Shown one piece after another: positions 53,651 to 61,457 of a DNA stretch of 64,000 nucleotides. The notes under the pieces are model-generated. The model was not told the origin of the DNA and did no database searches. It worked only from the letters and a program-made list of their open reading frames with translations. The position numbers and the translations under genes are program-made. Source of the stretch: Azospirillum sp. TSA2s. Lineage in GTDB: Bacteria; Pseudomonadota; Alphaproteobacteria; Azospirillales; Azospirillaceae. How positions within the stretch are numbered: the stretch's first letter is position 1; each line of letters starts with the position of its first letter. The stretch is taken from positions 353,001 to 417,000 of the forward strand of contig NZ_CP039645.1 of NCBI RefSeq assembly GCF_004923315.1, given 5' to 3'.

Positions 53651-53674
53651 CCGGCATTAATCCCGGTTAAGGCC
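53651..53674. promoter_or_regulatory. TTAA dyad, copy 1 (USP/cytochrome c promoter)
   Basis: CCGGCATTAAT...GTTAAGGCC matches 19 of 24 bases with the dyad at 55589-55614 in the phaC promoter, including both TTAA blocks at the same 10-bp spacing. It lies 75 bp before the USP start and 52 bp before the cytochrome c start. Regulator unknown. Confidence 0.6.
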
Positions 53675-53696
53675 CCACGCGCCGCCACCTGCCATT

Positions 53697-53708
53697 GTGT
53701 CCGGACAC
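53697..53708. promoter_or_regulatory. Palindrome GTGTCCGGACAC
   Basis: A perfect 12-bp palindrome 17 bp upstream of the cytochrome c start, just before its ribosome site (GGAGGG). It could be a second operator or an RNA hairpin; no partner copy was seen. Confidence 0.35.
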
Positions 53709-53725
53709 CAATGATGGAGGGCACC

Positions 53726-54187
53726 ATGCACCCTACCCTGTCCGGCGGGCAGCTCTTCGCCCGGATCGTCGCGGCCGCGGGCATTGCTGCGCTGTGCTCG
53801 CCGGCCTTGGCGCAATCGCGCTCCGAAAAGACCATGGAAAAGGCCGACGAACCGATCGGTCAATCCTCCTACTTCGCCAACTGCGCGGTATGCCATGGCC
53901 GCTCCGGTCATGGCGACGGGCCCTATGCCGATTACCTCACCAGAAAGCCGGCGAACCTGACCACCATCCGCGAGCGCAACAAGGGCGTCTTCCCGCTCGA
54001 ATATCTCTACGGGATGATCGACGGGCGCGAGGGGATCGGGGCGCATGGCCCGCGGGAGATGCCGGTCTGGGGGTCGGCGTTCAGGGCCGAATCGGTGCAG
54101 GACTTCTGGCCCTGGGGGTCGGAACAGGTCGTTCGGGGAAAGATCCTGGAGCTGGTCTATTACATCCAAACCATACAGGACAAATGA
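53726..54187 (+). CDS. Exported c-type cytochrome
   Basis: A 153-residue class I cytochrome c. The N-terminal signal peptide spans about residues 1-31 (LFARIVAAAGIAALCSPALA). The single haem site is CAVCH in QSSYFANCAVCHGRSGHGDG, and the likely axial Met is in REMPVWG. Mature size is about 13 kDa. It would carry electrons in the periplasm, perhaps to a high-affinity oxidase or other reductase. The start at 53726 follows GGAGGG. It overlaps or abuts the HtrA-like gene; it faces the universal stress gene across a shared TTAA dyad. Confidence 0.88.
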   Translation: MHPTLSGGQLFARIVAAAGIAALCSPALAQSRSEKTMEKADEPIGQSSYFANCAVCHGRSGHGDGPYADYLTRKPANLTTIRERNKGVFPLEYLYGMIDGREGIGAHGPREMPVWGSAFRAESVQDFWPWGSEQVVRGKILELVYYIQTIQDK

Positions 54188-54258
54188 CGGATTCGCCTTG
54201 TCGGCGCGGGTTCCGCGCCGGCCGGAAGGTGCGGCGATATCAGGCGGGGGCGCAGCGC

Positions 54259-55086
54259 ATGTCTCGACAGGCCGGAAAACGGATCGTCGATCTGGTGCGA
54301 CGCACGGCGATCGGATCGGCGGTGCTGGCGAGCGTCGGCGCCTGCGCCCTGAACGGGGCGGTCGAATCGCCGAATGCCATCCCGTCGAGCGCCATGCCCA
54401 CGCTCGCCCCCATGCTGGAGCGGGTTCTGCCGGGGGTGGTCAGCATCGCGGCAAGCGGCCAGTTCTCCGCCGAGGAAATGGCCCTGATCCGCGACCCGGA
54501 ATTCCGCGCCATGCTCGGCCTGCCGAAGCGCATGCGGCCGGAGGAGGGCCGGTTCCTCGTCCAAGGGTCCGGAATCGTCATCGACGCGCCCACGGGCACC
54601 ATCCTCACCACCCACCACCTCGTCGATGGCGCTGACGAGATCGCGGTCACGCTGAAGGACGCGCGGAGCCTCCCCGGCCGCATCGTCGGCACCGACGCGG
54701 CCGGCGACATCGCGGTGATCCAGGTCGAGGCGCGCGACCTCGTGGCGGTGCCCCTGGGAAATTCCGACGATCTGCGCGTGGGCGATTTCGTGGTGGCGAT
54801 CGGGAACCCGTTCGGCCTCGCCCAAACCGCGACGCTGGGGATCGTCAGCGGGCTGGGCGCGCGCAATCCGACCGAGCCCGACGGTTCCTTCATCCAGACC
54901 GACGCCTCGATCAATCCCGGCAATTCGGGCGGCGCCCTGGTGACCCTCCGGGGCGAGCTGGTCGGGGTCAACGACAGTCTGATCGGATCGGCCGTCGGCA
55001 ACAGCGGCATCGGCTTTGCGATCCCGATCAGCCGGGCGAACCGCAGCGTCGACCGTCTTCTCCGGCGAAACGTCACCCGGCCTTGA
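54259..55086 (+). CDS. HtrA-like serine protease without PDZ domain, probable lipoprotein
   Basis: A 275-residue S1C (trypsin-like) protease. Catalytic residues can be placed in ILTTHHLVDG (His), DAAGDIAVIQV (Asp) and NPGNSGGALV (Ser). The fold ends at about residue 260 with no PDZ domain, unlike DegP/DegS. From the ATG at 54259, a basic n-region, hydrophobic stretch and VGAC (Cys at about 29) suggest a lipoprotein signal. An earlier in-frame ATG at 54184 overlaps the cytochrome stop as ATGA but gives an atypical N-terminus. Together with the cytochrome it may form a periplasmic unit. Confidence 0.82.
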   Translation: MSRQAGKRIVDLVRRTAIGSAVLASVGACALNGAVESPNAIPSSAMPTLAPMLERVLPGVVSIAASGQFSAEEMALIRDPEFRAMLGLPKRMRPEEGRFLVQGSGIVIDAPTGTILTTHHLVDGADEIAVTLKDARSLPGRIVGTDAAGDIAVIQVEARDLVAVPLGNSDDLRVGDFVVAIGNPFGLAQTATLGIVSGLGARNPTEPDGSFIQTDASINPGNSGGALVTLRGELVGVNDSLIGSAVGNSGIGFAIPISRANRSVDRLLRRNVTRP

Positions 55087-55179
55087 TCCGGACAAAGCCG
55101 GCTGTCGGCGCTGCAATTCCTCGCTGCCGGCCCGACAGGAGTGGCCGTGCCCGCCCGGAATCCCGCGCGGCCCGGTCAG

Positions 55180-55458
55180 TCAGGGATTGACGGTGCGGGC
55201 CGCCACATGTTCCTGCAGGAAATGACATAGGACGAGTTTCAGCAGCACGGCCCGTTCATGCTGGCCGTGCGCCTTCGCCTCGGCGATGTCGTCCTCGATC
55301 ATGCGGCGGATTTCGCCCTGCCCCGCTTCGGTCGCGACCAGATAGCTGCCCAGTTCGGAGGCGACGATCTCCGGCAGATGCTCGTGCGTGGCGATCGCGT
55401 CGATCTCCTCCTTCGTCAGTCCGCTCATGCCGACACAGTCTTCGAAGGTGATGACCAT
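55180..55458 (-). CDS. Uncharacterised 92-residue protein
   Basis: A small acidic helical protein beginning MVITFEDCVGMSGLTKEEID and containing ATHEHLPEIVASELGSYLVA, GQGEIRRMIEDDIAEAKAHG and a His/Cys-containing end (LKLVLCHFLQEHVAA). I cannot name the family, though similar short proteins accompany stress and PHA genes in related bacteria as far as I recall. No signal peptide or membrane helix. The start at 55458 follows GGGAGACGGG. An FNR-type box lies 26 bp upstream of the start, and the gene is divergent from phaC. Confidence 0.65.
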   Translation of the reverse strand: MVITFEDCVGMSGLTKEEIDAIATHEHLPEIVASELGSYLVATEAGQGEIRRMIEDDIAEAKAHGQHERAVLLKLVLCHFLQEHVAARTVNP

Positions 55459-55483
55459 GGCCCGTCTCCCCATTTTATCGATT

Positions 55484-55497
55484 TTGAAGTTCGTCAA
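55484..55497. promoter_or_regulatory. FNR/FixK-type box TTGAAGTTCGTCAA
   Basis: TTGA-N6-TCAA dyad of the same form as the one at 51318. It lies 26 bp before the small unknown gene (minus strand) and 198 bp before phaC. Confidence 0.55.
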
Positions 55498-55588
55498 TGG
55501 CGGTTCGCACTCCATTGCCGGCCCCCCCGAACGGCATCCGTACAACCGTATCGGGAGTATGGCGCCATTCAGCCATGGCTTTCCGATG

Positions 55589-55614
55589 CCGGCCTTAACC
55601 GACGTTAAGGCCGG
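55589..55614. promoter_or_regulatory. TTAA dyad, copy 2 (phaC promoter)
   Basis: A perfect inverted repeat with 11-bp arms CCGGCCTTAAC and GTTAAGGCCGG and a CGAC spacer, 81 bp before the phaC start. Copy 1 is at 53651-53674. Confidence 0.7.
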
Positions 55615-55640
55615 GCTCTGCCTGTGCTGCTGGGATGGGT

Positions 55641-55676
55641 GAGACCGTTGCAAAGACGGTAGCCAAGACGGTTGCC
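55641..55676 (+). repeat. Three 12-bp repeats encoding VAKT in an optional PhaC extension
   Basis: Three imperfect copies of a GTTGCMAAGACG-like unit precede the phaC ribosome site. If translation began at 55635, they would encode (VAKT)3 in a basic N-terminal extension; the AAGGAG at 55682 favours the later start, leaving the repeats in the leader. Confidence 0.6.
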
Positions 55677-55694
55677 AAGCCAAGGAGAAGAGCC

Positions 55695-57611
55695 ATGCCG
55701 ATGGCCCAGCTGAAAGCCGGACGATTTGTCGCCCCCGGCCCCTCCACCCCCAGCCCGTCCGACACCGCGGCCGTTCCGACGGAACTTCCGGCCCTCCAAT
55801 CCGGAACGACAATGCCCGGAACGGCGATGCCCGGACCATCGATGCGCAGCCCGGCCTATGGATTTCCCTATCTGCCCTTCAGCGGCGAGATCATCGACCG
55901 GCTGGTGCATGCGTGGCAGGGGCGGTTCACCCTGTCGATCTCGCCATCGGCGGTAACGCTGGCCTTTGCCGACTGGGCGATGCATCTGGGCAATGCGCCG
56001 GGCAAACAGGCCGTCCTGGCCGACAAGGCCGTGCGCAAGCTGGTGCGGCTGATGGTCTATGCCGGGGCTGCGGCGATCGAGCGCGACACCCCGCCCTGCA
56101 TCGAACCGCTGCCGGGCGACCGCCGCTTCGCCCATCCCGACTGGCGGCAGTTTCCCTACTCGCTCTATGCCCAGTCCTTCCTTCTGGCGCAGCAGTGGCT
56201 GCACAACGCGACCACCGGCGTTCCCGGCCTGTCGCAGGCCAACGCCCGCATCGTGCCGTTCGTCGCCCGTCAGCTTCTCGACGTCGCCGCGCCGTCCAAC
56301 AACCCCTTCACCAATCCCGAAACCCTGCGCACGGTCGTCACAACCGGCGGAATGAACTTCGCCTTCGGCATGGCGAACTGGATGGAAGACGCCCTGCGCC
56401 TGATGACCGGACAGCAGGCGAAGGGCTTCGATGCGTTCCAGGTCGGCCGGGACGTGGCGGTGACGCCGGGCAGCGTCGTCTTCCGGAACGAACTGATCGA
56501 ACTGATCCAGTACGCGCCATCGACCGCATCGGTCCATGCCGAACCGGTGCTGATCGTGCCGGCCTGGATCATGAAATACTATATCCTCGATCTGTCGCCC
56601 GAAAACTCCCTGATCCGGTATCTGGTCGGCCGCGGGTTCACGGTGTTCGCCATCTCCTGGCGCAATCCGGGGCCGGAGATGCGCGACTGCGGCCTCGACG
56701 AATACCGCCGGTTGGGGGTGATGGCGGCGCTCGACGCCATCGGCGCGATCTGCGGCACCGAAGACGGCCCGCCGCCGCCCGTGCATGCCTGCGGCTATTG
56801 CCTGGGCGGCACGCTGCTGACGATCGCGGCGGCGGCGATGGCCCGCGACGGGGACCGGCGGCTGAAGTCGATCACCCTGCTGGCGGCCCAGACCGACTTC
56901 ACCGAGGCCGGCGAACTGATGCTCTTCATCAATGAAAGCCAGGTCGCCTATCTGGAGGACATCATGTGGGAGTCGGGATATCTCGACACCACGCAGATGT
57001 CCGGCGCCTTCCAGATGCTGCGCTCGAACGACCTGATCTGGTCGCAGATGGTCCAGCAATATCTGCGCGGCCGGCGGCCCGAGGTGACCGACCTGATGGC
57101 CTGGAATGCCGATGGAACGCGGCTGCCCTACCGGATGCATTCGGAATACATGCACCAGCTGCTGTTGGGCAACGACCTGTCGGAAGGGCGCTACAAGGTG
57201 GAGGGCCGCCCGGTCGCCCTATCCGACATCCGGGCGCCGATCTTCGCCGTCGGGACGCGGCGCGACCATGTGGCGCCCTGGCGGTCGGTCTACAAGATCA
57301 ACCTGCAGAGCGACACGACCATCACCTTCCTGCTGACCGACGGCGGCCACAATGCCGGCATCGTCGCCGGCCCCGACCGTTCCGACCGCCAGTACCGCAT
57401 GAGCGAGCGCGGACCCGACGACCGCTATGTCGACCCCGACCTGTGGCTGGAATCGACGCCGGCCGCCACCGGGTCGTGGTGGCGCCCCTGGGCCGACTGG
57501 CTGGACCGGCAATCGGACGCGGAGCCGGTGGCGGCGCGCGCGATCGGGTCGACGAAGCGCGGCCTTGGGCCGCTCTGCCCGGCGCCGGGACAGTATGTCC
57601 TGGAACGGTGA
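55695..57611 (+). CDS. phaC: Class I-type PHA synthase (poly-3-hydroxyalkanoate polymerase)
   Basis: A 638-residue polymerase. The N-terminal PhaC domain (about residues 60-230) is followed by the alpha/beta-hydrolase domain. The lipase-like box is GYCLGG with catalytic C369; the Asp and His are expected near GTRRDHVAPWRSVYK and TDGGHNAG. It polymerises 3-hydroxyacyl-CoA into PHB granules in the cytoplasm. Neither phaA/phaB nor phasin genes adjoin, so this may be a second, stress-linked synthase; the company of USP, cytochrome and FNR-type genes supports a low-oxygen role. The ATG at 55695 follows AAGGAG. Confidence 0.93.
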   Translation: MPMAQLKAGRFVAPGPSTPSPSDTAAVPTELPALQSGTTMPGTAMPGPSMRSPAYGFPYLPFSGEIIDRLVHAWQGRFTLSISPSAVTLAFADWAMHLGNAPGKQAVLADKAVRKLVRLMVYAGAAAIERDTPPCIEPLPGDRRFAHPDWRQFPYSLYAQSFLLAQQWLHNATTGVPGLSQANARIVPFVARQLLDVAAPSNNPFTNPETLRTVVTTGGMNFAFGMANWMEDALRLMTGQQAKGFDAFQVGRDVAVTPGSVVFRNELIELIQYAPSTASVHAEPVLIVPAWIMKYYILDLSPENSLIRYLVGRGFTVFAISWRNPGPEMRDCGLDEYRRLGVMAALDAIGAICGTEDGPPPPVHACGYCLGGTLLTIAAAAMARDGDRRLKSITLLAAQTDFTEAGELMLFINESQVAYLEDIMWESGYLDTTQMSGAFQMLRSNDLIWSQMVQQYLRGRRPEVTDLMAWNADGTRLPYRMHSEYMHQLLLGNDLSEGRYKVEGRPVALSDIRAPIFAVGTRRDHVAPWRSVYKINLQSDTTITFLLTDGGHNAGIVAGPDRSDRQYRMSERGPDDRYVDPDLWLESTPAATGSWWRPWADWLDRQSDAEPVAARAIGSTKRGLGPLCPAPGQYVLER

Positions 57612-57618
57612 GGCGGGT

Positions 57619-60342
57619 TCACCCGGCCGGCAGCCGCTTTTCCAGCTCCATCAGCACGAAAAGCCCGGCGCCGACGGCGATCATCGCCACCCAGGCGGTG
57701 ACGCCGACGGCGGCGGTGCCGAACAGGGCCTGCAGGGGCGGCGCATAGGTGAAGGCCAGCTGCAGCACGGTCATCAGGGCGATGGACAGCCAGACCGGTC
57801 GGCTGCCGGCCAGCCCGGACAGCAGCCCCAGCCGGCCCCCCGCATCGCCACGCAGCCCGCGGGCGCTGAGCAGGAAGAAGATCTCCCCCACCACCAGGGC
57901 GTTGACGGCGATCGTCCGCGCCATCTCCACCCCGTCGCCCTGCATCCGGTGGTAATGGAAGAAGCCGAAGCTGGCGGCCACCAGCAGCATCAGCACCACC
58001 ACCATCCGCCACACCAGCCGGCCGACCAGGATCGGCTCGTCGCGCGGGCGCGGCGGACGGGCCATGACGCCGGACTCCGGCGCCTCGAAGGCCAGCGCCA
58101 GACCCAGCGTCACGGCGGTCACCATGTTGACCCACAGGATCTGCACCGGCGTGATCGGCAGGATGCTGCCCGACAGCACCGCCAGCAGGATCACCACCGC
58201 CTGCGCGCCGTTGGTCGGCAGCATGAACAGGATCGTCTTGCGCAGATTGTCGTAGACGGTCCGACCCTCCTCCACCGCATGGACGATGGAGGCGAAATTG
58301 TCGTCGGCCAGCACCATCGCCGCCACCTCCTTCGCCGCCTCGGTGCCGTTGCGGCCCATGGCGACGCCGATGTCGGCCCGCTTCAGCGCCGGGGCGTCGT
58401 TGACGCCGTCGCCCGTCATCGCGACGGTGTCGCCCGCCGCCTGGAGCGCCGCGATCAGCCGCAGCTTGTGTTCCGGCGTGGTGCGGGCGAAGACGCTGTT
58501 GGCCTCCGCCGCGGCGGCGAATCCGGCCTCGTCCAGCCGGTCCAGTTCCGGGCCGCTGATGACGCCATCGGGAAGGCCGAACCGCCGGCCGATGGCGGCG
58601 GCGGTGGCGGCATGGTCGCCGGTGATCATCTTCACCGTGATCCCGGCCTGCCGGCAGTCGGCGACCGCCACCAGCGCCTCCTCCCGCGGCGGATCGATCA
58701 GGCCGCACAGGCCAAGCAGCTCCAGCCCCTCCTCCCGCAAATCCTCGGCGTTCAGTTCGGACAGGTCGATGGGGGTGCGGCGCATCGCCAGCGCCAGCAC
58801 CCGCTGCCCCTGCCCGGCCAGTTCGGCGGTCAGGGAGGTCCAGCGCCGCCGGTCGAGCGGTGCGGTGCCCTCCCTGTGCCTCTCGCGTTCGCAAAGCGCC
58901 AGCACCCGTTCCGGCGCGCCCTTCACCACCAGGATGCCATGGCCGGCATGGTCGTGATGCAGGGTCGCCATGTACTGGCGTTCGGATTCGAAGGGCAGAG
59001 CGTCGCGACGCGGGGTGCGCCGGGCTTCACTCGCCGGGTCCAGCCCAACCTTCATCGCCAGCGCCAGCAGCGCGCCGTCGGTCGGGTCGCCGGCCAGCTG
59101 CCACTCGCCGCCCGGATCGCGGTGCAGGGCGGCGTCGTTGCACAGCAGCGCGGCGCGCGCCAGATCGAGCAGCAGCGGCTCCCCGGACGGGTCGGCCACC
59201 CGGCCGTCGCGGCCGATCTCCCCCTCCGGGGCATAGCCGCTGCCGCCGACCCGATAGGTCGCGTCGGCGGTCACGACGTCGGTCACCAGCAGCTCGTTGC
59301 GCGTCAGGGTGCCGGTCTTGTCGGTGCAGATGGTGCGGACGGAGCCCAGCATCTCCACCGCCGGCAGATGGCGGATGATGGCGTTGCGGCGGGCCATGCG
59401 GGTCACGCCCACCGCCATGGTGATGGTCATCACCGCCGGCAGCCCTTCCGGAATCGCGGCAACCGCCAGCCCGACCGCGGTCAGGATCATGTCCTGCCAC
59501 GGCTCATCCCAGACCAGCCGCCCGTAGGCGACGGTGACCGCCGCCAGCAAAAGGATGCCGCCGGTCAGCCAGCGCCCGAACCGCGCCATCGACACCAGCA
59601 GCGGCGTCGCAACCGACGACACCGAGGCCAGCAAATGGCCGATGCGTCCGACCTCCGTCGCGTCGCCGGTCGCCACCACGGTGCCGGTGCCCTGGCCCTG
59701 GACCACCATCGTGCCGGCATAGGCCATGCCGCTGCGGTCGCCCAGCGCCGCATCGGCGGCGACGGCGGCGGCGGACTTGACGGTGGGAACGGATTCGCCG
59801 GTCAGCGCCGCCTCCTGCACCAGCAGGCCCTTGGTGCGGTCGAGCCGCAGATCGGCCGGCACGCGGTCGCCCGAGACCAGGAAGACGCGGTCGCCCGGCA
59901 CCAGCGCCTCGGCCGCCAGGGTCACGGCATGGCCGTCGCGCAGCACCACGGCCTGGGGCGACAGCAGGTTGCGGATCGCCTCCAGCGCCTGCTCGGCCTT
60001 GTCCTCCTGGATGTAGCCGATCAGCGCGTTGACCAGCACGACGCCGAAGATCACGCCGGCATCCGTCCAATGGCGCAGCAGCAGCGCCACCGTGCCCGAA
60101 GCCAGCAGCACATAGATCAGCAGATTGTGGAACTGCGCCAGGAAGCGCAGCCAGGCCGGACGCCGCTTCGGCGGGGTCAGGCGGTTGGGGCCGAAACGCC
60201 TCAGCCGCGCCGCCGCCTCCATGCTGCTGAGCCCGTCGGCCGGACTGTCGAGCTGCCCGGCGACGGCGGACGCGTCCAGCGCGTGCCAGGGGACGTCGGC
60301 CGCCGAAGGGAGGCTTCGGCCCGCGTCTGCCAGATGTGCCAT
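57619..60342 (-). CDS. P-type cation-transporting ATPase (P2 type)
   Basis: A 907-residue P2-type ATPase. The actuator has LTGESVPTV, the phosphorylation motif is [13 protein letters not shown], the hinge is [20 protein letters not shown], and the membrane ligand helix 4 contains [15 protein letters not shown]. About ten membrane helices are seen. The PEGLP sequence fits Ca2+ (SERCA/PMR1) or Na+/K+ pumps of this branch; the ion is not certain. It sits convergent with phaC (7 bp between stops). Similar pumps neighbour PHA, USP and FNR-type genes in related bacteria, from memory. Confidence 0.92.
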   Translation of the reverse strand: MAHLADAGRSLPSAADVPWHALDASAVAGQLDSPADGLSSMEAAARLRRFGPNRLTPPKRRPAWLRFLAQFHNLLIYVLLASGTVALLLRHWTDAGVIFGVVLVNALIGYIQEDKAEQALEAIRNLLSPQAVVLRDGHAVTLAAEALVPGDRVFLVSGDRVPADLRLDRTKGLLVQEAALTGESVPTVKSAAAVAADAALGDRSGMAYAGTMVVQGQGTGTVVATGDATEVGRIGHLLASVSSVATPLLVSMARFGRWLTGGILLLAAVTVAYGRLVWDEPWQDMILTAVGLAVAAIPEGLPAVMTITMAVGVTRMARRNAIIRHLPAVEMLGSVRTICTDKTGTLTRNELLVTDVVTADATYRVGGSGYAPEGEIGRDGRVADPSGEPLLLDLARAALLCNDAALHRDPGGEWQLAGDPTDGALLALAMKVGLDPASEARRTPRRDALPFESERQYMATLHHDHAGHGILVVKGAPERVLALCERERHREGTAPLDRRRWTSLTAELAGQGQRVLALAMRRTPIDLSELNAEDLREEGLELLGLCGLIDPPREEALVAVADCRQAGITVKMITGDHAATAAAIGRRFGLPDGVISGPELDRLDEAGFAAAAEANSVFARTTPEHKLRLIAALQAAGDTVAMTGDGVNDAPALKRADIGVAMGRNGTEAAKEVAAMVLADDNFASIVHAVEEGRTVYDNLRKTILFMLPTNGAQAVVILLAVLSGSILPITPVQILWVNMVTAVTLGLALAFEAPESGVMARPPRPRDEPILVGRLVWRMVVVLMLLVAASFGFFHYHRMQGDGVEMARTIAVNALVVGEIFFLLSARGLRGDAGGRLGLLSGLAGSRPVWLSIALMTVLQLAFTYAPPLQALFGTAAVGVTAWVAMIAVGAGLFVLMELEKRLPAG

Positions 60343-60479
60343 GACCCGTCTCCCCTGGATGATCCTGGCGTCGGAGCGTCACGCGGCGAACGCCGTCCCC
60401 AATCCGCATGACCATTTACAGAATGGGGCTTCAAGCGGAGCAATATAAGGGGCTGGTCGTCCCCCCGGATGCCGATGTC

Positions 60480-61256
60480 TCAAAGCAGGCCCAGCACGCC
60501 CGCGTTCCGGTACAGCATGTAGGCGGCCACGGCGAACAGCACCCCGGCGAAGACCCGGGTCAGTGTTCCCTTGCGGGCGGACAGCCTCACCGCGGCCTTC
60601 ATGCCGAGGAAACCGCCGGCCACGCCGCCGACGATGAACAGACCGGCGACCGTCCAATCCACCAGACCGGACATCGCGTAATTGACCGCCGTCGCCAGAC
60701 CGAAGGCACCCACCGAGAACAGCGACGACCCGATGGCGTTGATGACCGCCATGCCGCTGCCGAGCAGCAGACCGGGCACGATCAGAAAGCCGCCGCCGAT
60801 GCCGAAAAAGCCGGAAATCGCACCGGTGAGAAATCCGATGCCGATCAGGCGCGCCGCGATCGTCTTGTTGATGCGCACCTCCGGATCGCCGTCGCCGCCC
60901 CGGCCGCGCAGCATGGACACCCCGACCACCACCATCACCAGGGCGAACAGGAACAGCAGGCCTCCGCCGTCGACCGCCTTGCCGGCCGTCGAGCCCGCCA
61001 GCGCACCGATGACGCCGGCGGCGGCGAAGGTCGCCGCGCACGGCCACTTCACCGTTCCGGCCCGGGCATGCTGCGCCAGATTGAGAAAGGCGTTCGCGGC
61101 AACCGCCAGCGCACCGGTGCCGATGGCGACATGGGGATTGGGCACGCCCACCACATAAAGCAGCAGCGGCACGGCGAGGACCGAGCCCCCTCCCCCGATC
61201 AGGCCCAGCGTGAAGCCGACCAGGGAGCCGGACAGAACCGTGAGAATCTCTGACAT
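60480..61256 (-). CDS. TauE/SafE-family membrane transporter
   Basis: A 258-residue inner-membrane protein with about eight helices and the repeated motif of the family: LVGFTLGLIGGGGSVLAVPL near the start and GFLTGAISGFFGIGGGFLIV in the second half. TauE/SafE proteins export or import sulfite, sulfonates, thiosulfate or related anions. It is divergent from a TtrS-like kinase gene, suggesting that the kinase senses a sulfur compound handled by this transporter. The start at 61256 (MSEILTV) is the likelier; an in-frame ATG at 61265 is possible. Confidence 0.88.
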   Translation of the reverse strand: MSEILTVLSGSLVGFTLGLIGGGGSVLAVPLLLYVVGVPNPHVAIGTGALAVAANAFLNLAQHARAGTVKWPCAATFAAAGVIGALAGSTAGKAVDGGGLLFLFALVMVVVGVSMLRGRGGDGDPEVRINKTIAARLIGIGFLTGAISGFFGIGGGFLIVPGLLLGSGMAVINAIGSSLFSVGAFGLATAVNYAMSGLVDWTVAGLFIVGGVAGGFLGMKAAVRLSARKGTLTRVFAGVLFAVAAYMLYRNAGVLGLL

Positions 61257-61375
61257 TACAAGCATTCCGGTAGGATTTACGGACCCGCAACCATGGCACC
61301 GCCGGCGCGAGGGGCGGTCGGATGGGCGGTCGGAGGACCTGCCGGCGCGCCCGACAGGGTTTCCAGACCATTAAT

Positions 61376-61389
61376 TTAGATGTAACTAA
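61376..61389. promoter_or_regulatory. TTAG-N6-CTAA dyad in the TauE/TtrS divergent promoter
   Basis: An AT-rich dyad in the only AT-rich part of the 201-bp gap. Such ATTTAG/CTAAT-like sites are typical of small HTH repressors or the local response regulator. No regulator can be named from the site alone. Confidence 0.4.
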
Positions 61390-61457
61390 TATACAGGGGC
61401 CGGGATGCCGCTGCAAGTGGTTCACGATGCCGTAGCCCGCCCGCAATCCTTCGGGCT

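Noticed and set aside
57427..60411. Plus-strand frame of 994 codons opposite the P-type ATPase
   Set aside because: No domain; composition dominated by Gln, His and Arg; the ATPase on the other strand has all catalytic motifs.
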